A stretch of DNA of 64,000 bases from Nemertoderma westbladi (Eukaryota; Xenacoelomorpha; Nemertodermatida; Nemertodermatidae). This document shows, in pieces, positions 56,212 to 64,000 of this stretch (the stretch's first letter is position 1; each line of letters opens with the position of its first letter). Position numbers and translations under genes: made by a program. The stretch covers positions 1 through 64,000 of the forward strand of contig JAUCBJ010006360.1 of the NCBI GenBank assembly GCA_032718475.1, read 5' to 3'. The notes beneath the pieces are model-generated. The model ran no database searches. It was given only the letters and a program-made list of their open reading frames with translations, and was not told where the DNA came from.

Positions 56212-57156
56212 TCTGCCCATTCTGCATCCCCGTGTGCATCCAATACGGCGGCAACACGACTTATATTATCATCTATGACGCCAACTTCCCCAACTCCACT
56301 CAACCGCCCTGTTAACTCTAAGACCCCAACCGCCTTCCCTTGAAGAATGTTAGTTGTCTTAACCTTTACGACTTAAGGTTTTGGTATTCAAGTGAACTAG
56401 TTAATGGGTGATGATTAGTTTGGAACAGCATACACATTCGTACATTACAAATAATATGTCTTCAACAAGCACACTACAGAATCGGGGAGCTGTTAGACGG
56501 ATGCATTATCAATGCATACTATACTTACTATATACAGTAGCAGCAAAGAGAAGTGATATTGGCAGGCTGGCAACCGCTTGATAAAAGGACACCTTACTTG
56601 AACCATCACGACTTGTAACACTAAAGTTCAACTTTGTTTCAATTTGGTCTTAAAAGTTCTCATATAAGTGTTGAGTCCGTATAAACTACCTATAACAGAG
56701 CATATTTCCAAAGAAACGGCAGTTCACAAATGAAATAAATTGGTGGAATTAACATTAGAAGTAACGGACGGGACAAAGTCATGAACCAAAAATTTAAAAT
56801 CGTAATTCGTGGATAATTCGTTTTCTCTCTATAATTTTGCTTATCCAGTACCGGGGCCTATGTGAAGGAGAAGATATATTTTATATTTGGGTGTCATGAG
56901 CAATCGCACAGGCCATTCAGAAAAGTTGTAATTCCAACTTCCAATTCCAACTTAAATTTTGGAAATTGTGTCCCATCCGTGACAGATAACACACATTTCC
57001 TTATTTAGATTACTTTTTAATGAACTTCACTTCTCCGGAGTCTATTATGTGTTGCCTGCGCACAAATTGACCCTACACAATGGTGTGAGCGCTTTTGACA
57101 CAATTGACGATAGTGTACAATTTGTGATTTAACTCATTTTTCGGTCACTTTAAAAC

Positions 57157-57476
57157 TGGACCTGATGTACCTGAAAGTAAAACTGAACCTGATGTAGCTG
57201 AAAGTAAAACAATAACTGAACCTGATGTAGCTTACAGTAAATCTGTACCTGATGTAGCTTACAGTAAATCTGTACCTGATGTAGCTGACAGTAAATCTGT
57301 ACCTGATGTAGCTGACAGTAAATCTGTACCTGATGTAGCTAAAAGTAAAACTGTACCTGATATAGCTGAAATTCAATCTATACCTAATGTGTCTGAAAGT
57401 AAAACTGTACCTGATATAGCTGAAATTCAATCTATACCTAATGTGGCTGAAAGTAAAACTGTACCTGATGTAGCTA
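57157..57476. repeat. 27-bp minisatellite, distal block (about 12 units)
   Basis: Same unit as at 57807-58695 but more diverged (GATATAGCTGAAATTCAATC and TACCTAATGTG variants). It abuts the right end of FB5 at 57148. Confidence 0.92.
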
Positions 57477-57806
57477 CACTGAAAAAACATAGTACCGTTT
57501 TTATATAAAAAAACGGCGATTCTTTCACCAAATTGAACGCCGTTTATTTCGACAAATTGCGTTTATGTACCAGAAAAAAAAGTTGCGTTTGTATTTTCAA
57601 AAGCAACCGCCGATTTATTGCATACTCGAAATATGCGTTTATTTGCGACTATAAACGCAGTTTATCTTGAAAAAAATTGCCGCTTATTTAATAAAGAATC
57701 GCAGTTCTAATTGAAATAAATGGCGTTCAATCTTGATTATAATTTGCGTTTTTTTCGAGAACTGACGACGCCTGCAATGCAGTGTCAATGCACTGACTTA
57801 TGTATA
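57477..57806. other. Non-repeat insert splitting the 27-bp array
   Basis: About 330 bp unlike the array, with recurring AACGCCGTTTAT/TGCGTTTAT words in both orientations, which suggests a small inverted-repeat element. No frame of note. Confidence 0.5.
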
Positions 57807-58695
57807 GTAGCTGACAGTAAATCTGTACCTGATGTAGCTGAAAGTAAAACTGTACCTGATGTAGCTGAAAGTAAAACTGTACCTAATGTGGCTGAAAGTA
57901 AAACTGTACCTGATATAGCTGAAGGTATAACTGTACCTGATGTAGCTGACAGTAAATCTGTACCTGATGTAGCTGAAAGTAAAACTGTACCTGATGTAGC
58001 TGAAAGTAAAACTGTACCTGATGTAGCTGAAAGTAAAACTATACCTGATGTAGCTGAAAGTAAAACTGTACCTGATGTAGCTGAAAGTAAAACTGTACCT
58101 GTACCTGATGTAGCTGAAAGTAAAACTGTACCTGATGTAGCTGACAGTAAAACTGGACCGGATGTAGCTGAAAGTAAAACTGTACCTGATGTAGCTGAAA
58201 GTAAAACTGTACCTGTACCTGATGTAGCTGAAAGTAAAACTGTACCTGATGTAGCTGAAAGTAAAACTGTACCTGTACCTGATGTAGCTGAAAGTAAAAC
58301 TGTACCTGATGTAGCTGACAGTAAAACTGGACCTGATGTAGCTGAAAGTAAAACTATACCTGATGTAGCTGACAGTAAAACTGTACCTGATGTAGCTGAA
58401 AGTAAAACTATACCTGATGTAGCTGAAAGTAAAACTGTACCTGTACCTGATGTAGCTGAAAGTAAAACTGTACCTGATGTAGCTGAAAGTAAAACTGTAC
58501 CTGTACCTGATGTAGCTGAAAGTAAAACTGTACCTGATGTAGCTGACAGTAAAACTGGACCGGATGTAGCTGAAAGTAAAACTGTACCTGATGTAGCTGA
58601 AAGTAAAACTGTACCTGATGTAGCTGACAGTAAAACTGGACCGGATGTAGCTGAAAGTAAAACTGTACCTGATGTAGCTGAAAGTAAAACTGTAC
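57807..58695. repeat. 27-bp minisatellite growing from ASAP exon edge (about 33 units)
   Basis: On the gene's strand each unit reads CAGCTACATCAG, then GTACAG, then TTTTACTTT. The first copy is the end of the ASAP exon (codons for QLHQ) plus the start of its intron. Each later copy repeats the CAG|GTACAG donor, and each junction also makes TTTTACTTTCAG, which resembles a 3' splice site. Six-base insertions (an extra GTACAG) keep the length a multiple of 3. The frame stays open for about ten units, until a GTATAG variant near 58408. Confidence 0.95.
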
Positions 58696-58890
58696 CTGAT
58701 GTAGCTGATAGCCTTTAGAAGCCGAGGGAGTGGCTACTGTCGGGTGATCTTCTTTCTCTCTAGGCATATTCGTCTTCACCAACTGCTTTAATTCAATCAG
58801 CTGTCTCTTTTCCTCGTCTCGCAACTGCCTGTGTGTTTTCATTTTATTTGAAAGCACCTGATCTAATTCATTGTTAAAGCCACCCACAAC
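58696..58890 (-). CDS. ASAP: ASAP exon: end of BAR domain and BAR-PH linker
   Basis: 65 codons, phase 0. It opens after GGTTTTTTAG with VVGGFNNELDQVL, continues as a charged helix (MKTHRQLRDEEKRQLIELKQ), then a Ser/Pro-rich linker ending KGYQLHQ. The DEEK(R/K)QL motif and the following YxxHQ correspond to the end of the BAR domain and the linker ahead of PH in known ASAP proteins. The BAR domain senses or bends membranes and forms dimers. The donor is CAG|GTACAG, the first of a long series of identical sites. Earlier BAR exons should lie beyond 64000. No second copy was found near copy A. Confidence 0.85.
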
Positions 58891-59436
58891 CTAAAAAACC
58901 GAACAGATTTGGGAACAAAGAAAATAGTTTGTTAGTGAGGCTGAAAGTATTAAGCCTTGGGTGTAGCGGTGCAGGTGAACTACACCGAACCTAATTGCCA
59001 AGAGAGATACGCCTTCGTATTGCCACTGGTGTTTCCTGTTAAAATGTATGTTTTACATTAGTTGACTATCTTCTGACTAACAAATAAAATATATGATTGA
59101 ACCGGTTAAAACCAGCATTAATAAATAAATAACCGTCAATTTTAAATTAAAATGAAAATTAAAACATACAATAATTCCAGCATACCGGTAAATTAAATAT
59201 TCGATAGTTATTAATGTAGTGCAAATTTATAAATATTATCTGTGTATTTTAATTTTACCCCGAAAGGGGGTGTACATTAAACTATTAAAAACAAACAATA
59301 TACTCCAATATTTTGGTGTAATATTAGTTGAATTATACTTGTCAAAGGAAAGGAGAAAGGAGAGATCCGTAACAATCAGAAGAAAAGTTAGTAAAGACGA
59401 TTCATGCAAGATATAAATCTAAATTAATGACGCAAG

Positions 59437-60596
59437 CATGGCCGGCGCCAATGGGGTGCAAGGGGTGCAGCTGCACCCCCCAAAAAGTGAGAAAAGGTCC
59501 GCAATTGGCCAAATATATTTTCATTGTGGACTAATACAAAAAAGTTTGTGTAATTATTAAACCAAAAGAACACACAATCACTTGAATCTTATTCTAATCA
59601 GATTTCTGTCCATTTATATGATCGTTGGTATATGAATCTGATCGTTGGTTCTATAATTACAGCTATTTTTACGTTTCTGTTAATTCGCCCCCTAGCGGCA
59701 GACAGGGGAACTGTAGAAGTCTGTCTGTGTGTAGAATTTCAAAATTTTTTATAGACTACATGTGTACCAAGTTTGGTTACATTTCATGCATGATTAACCG
59801 ACTTATTAGCGTTCAAACATTCCTGCCACAAACATAGCCAGAGGCAGTCACAAACAAACAAAAGCTGCAGGAACTCGAACGATAATTAATTAATTAATTA
59901 TTAAAATACTGTTTCAATTAAATTCTTTACGAAAATCTATTAATTTATTTATAAAAATTTATTTATCTAATTAAAATCACCTATTCAGTTTTACTCACTC
60001 CATCCAATATTCCGGTAGCAGTCTGCAGTAATCAACCATTTGTTCAACCAAATTAAAGTCTAGGTGGTTTTATTGTTGAATTAAATATTTTTTAAGTAAG
60101 ATTTTTAAGTATTTTTTAAATTTATTAATATGAATGTGTTAGAAGTATTTCACAGTATAAGTTAGAATACTGGTGGGTTTATTATATCAAAATCAAAATA
60201 CTTCGTTGGAGACAGGAGGGAAACGCAAAACCTGCCTTGGCGAATTCATGTCCCGCCTCAATGTTAAATTCTCAATTTAGGGAAAGGAGCAGGTTACAGT
60301 GGCACGTTATTTTAACCAAAACAATAAACTAAACACAATAGTACAGGTTACAGTTTTATTTTTGAGAGTAATCAGACTTTGCGTCCATAATTTATTATCA
60401 TTTAATCATATCATTTAATAGGTTCACTCTAACTTTTTCTAACTATCTGATACAAAGTGTAAAATTTTCTAGGTTAGCGGCCTAAACTGATACCGGTGCA
60501 ATGCAGCAATGTGTAATATTTTGTTTCTATGGTAACAAAAAAGGTCCGCTTTTTCAACATCTGCACCCCCCAAGAAAAATCCTGGCGCCGGCCATG
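59437..60596. mobile_element. hAT-like non-autonomous element, 1.2 kb
   Basis: Inverted ends CATGGCCGGCGCCA and TGGCGCCGGCCATG, with an exact 8-bp duplication GACGCAAG at 59429-59436 and 60597-60604. Just inside each end is a GCACCCCCCAA-type block. No transposase. The segment 60195-60375 also occurs at about 27555-27750, and in part near 4290-4340, and is a separate repeat. Confidence 0.85.
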
Positions 60597-60604
60597 GACG
60601 CAAG

Positions 60605-61718
60605 TGTATTGAAAAGGTTTTGCAGCATAAAGTTTACCTTAAACAAATAGAGGATGAGGGCAGATTGCTACAGTCAACATTGTGGCGACTCTTGGGTGGC
60701 CAGTGGACAGATTTCCAACGTAACATAATTTTTCGTAATGACCCGCCAGAAGAAGTCTAGCGGTCAGGGTTTAATAAGCAGTGGAAAGATCAACGGCACT
60801 GTGACTCATGCTGGTTCCCGGGTATTGAAAACAGAGATTTTAGCCAGAGATCAGTGATTTTACAAATTAGAAATAGTTATTTAAAAATAGATCCTGTACA
60901 ACACAAAATGTGAAATGAAGATTATTTTTCACAAATTTTTTACAATTAATAATTTTTTTAATTTTTAACTATTTTTAATACATTGCTTCAACCAAATTAT
61001 ATATTCACTTTTACACTGTTTTTAATCTAACTCTAAATCTGACTCAAACTAAATGTACCGATAATAATTATATTTACAGTAATTAATTTAAGATGCGTTT
61101 AATTTTAAGTTAAATTAGCACCTAAAGAGGGTTCTTATAGATAAAGGGGGATAAAGGTGCTTAATTTGAGCACCCATAATGTTTAAAGTGAAAGAAAGGT
61201 CTGATCTCCATTCAACTTGTTGTCGTATATGGGGCGAGTAGAGTACCATACCTGTGCACTGTATTAGTAATTTACTAAGTTTATTTTATAGTACATTGAA
61301 TGAAATGTATATGATTTGAACAATTGTAAAATAAGTGCCTTTAATTAACAAAGTACCGGTACCTATGGCGCAAAACAAATTTATGTAACATATTATTAAT
61401 TAAAAATAACAAAATAAGAACGAATTAATAAACAAATAATCAAATTAATATTAATTAAATCCCCCAAACTGTGTACGTGCGCTTATTTTCTTCCAATGGG
61501 TAAGGGTTGACATGGGTTGGAGTTACTGTAATTCAACCATTTAAAAACAGTTATCAGTCCATATGTACCTGTTTGTGCTTTATGGGACTAATCAAAACGT
61601 TAGTACAAAAATATGCACAGTCTCTGATCTCTGGCTCTGGTCTCCGGTATTTTTCAAAATAATTCTCCGGGTAGGTCTCTGGTTTACCGGGATTAAGAAA
61701 AACAGGTCTCTGTTGCAA
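60605..61718. other. Unassigned intronic or intergenic sequence
   Basis: A plus-strand frame of about 50 codons from 60599 (KCIEKVLQHKVYLKQ... to a TAG near 60757) has protein-like composition but no recognisable match or clear splice sites. The rest is AT-rich with nothing recognised. Confidence 0.3.
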
Positions 61719-61945
61719 CTCTAACATATAGTATTTATTCTAGAACATATAGCATTTATTTTAGAACATAGTATTTATTATAGAACATATAGTATTTATT
61801 TTAGAACATAGTATTTATTATAGAACATATAGTATTTATTATAGAACATATAGTATTTATTATAGAACATATAGTATTTATTATAGAACATAGTATTTAT
61901 TTTAGAACATAGTATTTATTCTAGAACATAGTATTTATTCACTCG
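61719..61945. repeat. AT-rich 18-22-bp tandem repeat, about 11 units
   Basis: Units of TATTTATT(C/A/T)TAGAACATA with or without an extra TAG(C/T)AT. Confidence 0.9.
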
Positions 61946-62094
61946 CATAATGTTAATTCTTTTAGAGGCCGGTACTTCTTAAGTAGCTACTGTAAATAAA
62001 ATAAATCACAAATTACATAATTACATATAATATATATATTACATATAAATTACATATAATAATATTATATTTGTAGTAACAAATATCATATCAT

Positions 62095-62365
62095 TATTCC
62101 AAACAATTTAATACAGGCTGGAGCAAACCTGCTGCTACTACCCTGCATAAATGTTTAGTACAGATATGGGACATTTAAAAAAATTTGTGTAGACTTCACC
62201 AAATGGTTGCGCTTCACCAAATGGTTGCGCTTCACCAAATGGTTGCGCTCATTTTTTAGGGGGTCTTAAACCTAGAAACTGAGAAAATAGCCATAGTAGA
62301 TATGACGAGTTAAAATTTATAGCAGATAAATATTTTGGATATGAAGAATTCCGATATATTTAGTT
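62095..62365. mobile_element. Diverged single arm of FB1 family
   Basis: Matches the FB1 arm text (ACAGGCTGGAGC, GACATTTAAAAAAATTTG, CACCAAATGGTTGCGCT, GGGGGTCTTAAAC, TATTTTGGATATGAAG) with many changes. An 18-bp piece (TTCACCAAATGGTTGCGC) is triplicated at 62187-62250. No partner arm nearby. Confidence 0.8.
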
Positions 62366-64000
62366 TTTTGATTAATTAATTAATTGTATCGTAATTCGAT
62401 AGCAATCACACAGCTCGTTTTATAGCAGGTGGTACGGTGAACTAATGTCCAAAATTAAATATAGTTACACAGTAGATCATATTTACAAAATGGAATAAAC
62501 TCATTAGATTGTTCAATGAGATAGATGAACAGGTTGATAAGACTGAGACGGTTGAGTAAAATAACGACATGTCTGGATCTGGACTACGACCACACCACAG
62601 ACAGTTTTAACTGCTATGTTGAGCGAACTCGGACAGTGGAAATGAGCTCCTCCAGGCTTTCCGATTCTCCATAGTTGTCACAATTTCGTTTCTCCCATGC
62701 ATTTCCCACGTATCATATCCATTTCAAGTTGGTCTGTATAATGTGTGGCTGGTCTCCAATGGGACGCCTTCCTTGTCTGTCCTTGTTTGTCTGTGTGATT
62801 GTTGTGGGAAAAGTAAAGTTTATGACCTCATATTTTCGTCTCCGTCGTGCGTTCGCCGATGCAGTACCCAATGCAATGTAATCTGCGTTCACGGATGGTG
62901 GTTGATACAGGTGGTACTGTACCATTTGTCACGTGTTGTCTGTAGCAACCATGAATTCGCTGTGTTAAAGTGATTTCGTCAGCGTCAGTGTGATTCCAAG
63001 GTGATCCCCAGCCCCCCCCCCCCCCCCCCCCCCGCCCTTGTGGCCGTCCCCACTCCTCATTGCGTAATCCCATACAATTATTATGAATATTAATGGCGCC
63101 AATGTTTCGCATTGCAATACGCCAGCCAGGATTGATAATAATTCAGTTTCACCAACCGGTGAGAGTACCTGAGCTTCTGTGTCACAATACTAGAAAGCCA
63201 GCAAGCTGGCTGGAAGGAGCCCGGGGGAAAAATCCTAGCCAAGACTATTACAAAGAACTGTCAGTCAGCAGTAAGTAAACTAAAATTGTCTAAACTGCAA
63301 GGCGTGAGGCTAGCTGACTTTGTGGCTCGCCCCACATAATAAAAAATGCAACTTAGCTACCACTAACAAAAATATAATATGAAGCAAATAATTTCATTAT
63401 CAAGCATGTTTACAAGATATAAGATACGATTACCGAATATTTATAAAAAATGCCCATGATGCACAACCAGATAAATAACAACGAATAGAGCCAAATAACA
63501 AATTTAGTTTCCTTCTATAGGTATTACCCCGTCGTCAAGCGGAATATCTCTTCCCAGACAAAACATTTTACAATCCACAGTGAGTATCGACTGCAATAGG
63601 ACACAACACACTGCTTTGTGTAACTAAAATTAATTATCCTGATCCACCCCTCAACATAGCGGAGTGAGTAACCTTATTGTAGATATACCCTTAGGAAGCA
63701 CTGGGAGAGCAATCAGCTTATGGGGTAATACATTAGAAACCAACAGCTTATGTGTGAGTAAACATTGCCTTTCCTTATAGCCTACTAGTAAAACTTGGCA
63801 ACCAACACGTTTTTCTATGACTGTGTATAACATATTAAGCCATATTTCATCATGAACACCAGCTGTTATTTTACCATTGCTTTTAATTTCGCGACAAAAC
63901 AATGTCAAAAAACTAAATATATCGAATACCACACATAGAATCGATCTGAAATTTTGTAACGCGATTATGAACCACCAAAGCAATGTACTTGCAAAATTTC
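62366..64000. other. Right end of window, no gene recognised
   Basis: Frames of 60-110 codons occur (for example 63651-63983 minus and 62828-63112 minus) but show no family motif. A GTGGCTCGCCCCACAT word near 63322 matches, inverted, text in FB4 near 19685. I found no BAR-domain exon here. Confidence 0.3.
63012..63033. repeat. Poly-C tract (22 C)
   Basis: Uninterrupted C run, probably length-variable and error-prone. Confidence 0.9.

Larger units (their letters stand above)
55407..56315 (+). pseudogene. Short FB5 frame split by an insertion
   Basis: An open frame from 55407 (MLASPFSITF...) is interrupted after HTTYNT by the insert at 55522-56211 and resumes in the same frame (NAICPFCIPVCIQYGGNTT) to a TAA at 56313-56315. 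The uninterrupted frame would be 72 codons. I do not recognise it. Cysteines and hydrophobic residues alternate in the second half. A diverged version is encoded on the minus strand in the left arm. Confidence 0.45.
52150..57148. mobile_element. Five-kilobase foldback element FB5 in ASAP intron
   Basis: The left arm, 52150 to about 54180, and the right arm, about 54735-57148, are inverted copies. Matching blocks include GTGACAGAAAAAT with the mirror of GTGACCGAAAAATGAG, AGCGCTCACACCATTGTGT, CTGTCACGGATGGGACAC, TTCGCAAAACATGTAAAG and CAGCATGTCCACTCAGCT. Arm identity is moderate. No transposase. Each arm has expanded different minisatellites: 45-bp and 113-bp in the left, 40-bp in the right. 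GGATGGGACAC or its reverse recurs along both arms. Confidence 0.85.

Noticed and set aside
57720-58718. 332-codon plus-strand frame (DVAESKTVP repeats)
   Set aside because: It is antisense to the 27-bp array and the ASAP exon edge. The origin of the unit from the minus-strand exon explains it fully.
60599-60760. Short plus-strand frame with protein-like composition
   Set aside because: No family motif and no credible acceptor or donor, and the frame begins directly after a stop next to the hAT target duplication. Left as unassigned.
63651-63983. 110-codon minus frame at the window end as a possible BAR exon
   Set aside because: Its composition and residues do not resemble the ASAP BAR helices, and no splice frame links it to 58890.

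Overview
The window is eukaryotic and looks like an invertebrate animal genome: AT-rich, intron-bearing and crowded with transposons. The only gene family I recognise firmly is ASAP (BAR-PH-ArfGAP-ankyrin-SH3 GTPase-activating protein for Arf). There are also endonuclease-encoding LINE remnants, tRNA-derived SINEs, hAT and piggyBac elements, large foldback elements and at least a dozen minisatellites. Nothing in the sequence fixes the species.

Layout. ASAP lies on the minus strand. A BAR-end/linker exon is at 58696-58890. It is followed by PH (51660-51911), ArfGAP/first-ankyrin (47563-48253) and ankyrin/proline-rich/SH3 (42270-43534) exons, and the splice phases join exactly. The 3' half of the gene, with introns and downstream flank, is present a second time at 1-15625 (copy A) relative to 29207-52113 (copy B). 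The two copies have nearly identical exons, but they differ by clean transposon insertions in B (a piggyBac-like element at 31736-33251, a hAT at 37582-41672, a 1-kb element near 45000-46006), by a replaced block and by minisatellite length. This is either a recent tandem duplication or two haplotypes assembled end to end. Copy A has no BAR-end exon that I could find.

Between the copies (15626-27400) lies unrelated sequence: a 36-bp, a 17-bp, a 41-bp and a second 36-bp minisatellite, one intronless plus-strand gene for a secreted, probably GPI-anchored cysteine-rich protein (22096-22755), and a pair of inverted 14-bp satellite arrays flanking a 2-kb spacer. From 52150 to 57148, inside the ASAP intron, is a 5-kb foldback element whose arms carry their own minisatellites. 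From 58900 to 64000 I see a second hAT-like element, a 22-bp repeat, a foldback relic and otherwise unassigned sequence.

Two observations stand out. First, the 27-bp minisatellite at 57157-58695 has grown out of the exon-intron junction of the ASAP BAR-end exon, so every unit carries a copy of the 5' splice site, and the unit also reads as a pyrimidine tract plus CAG. Second, several minisatellites here look like one-sided amplifications of foldback-element ends or arms, which suggests a shared way of making them. No sequence search was run; all family assignments are by reading.
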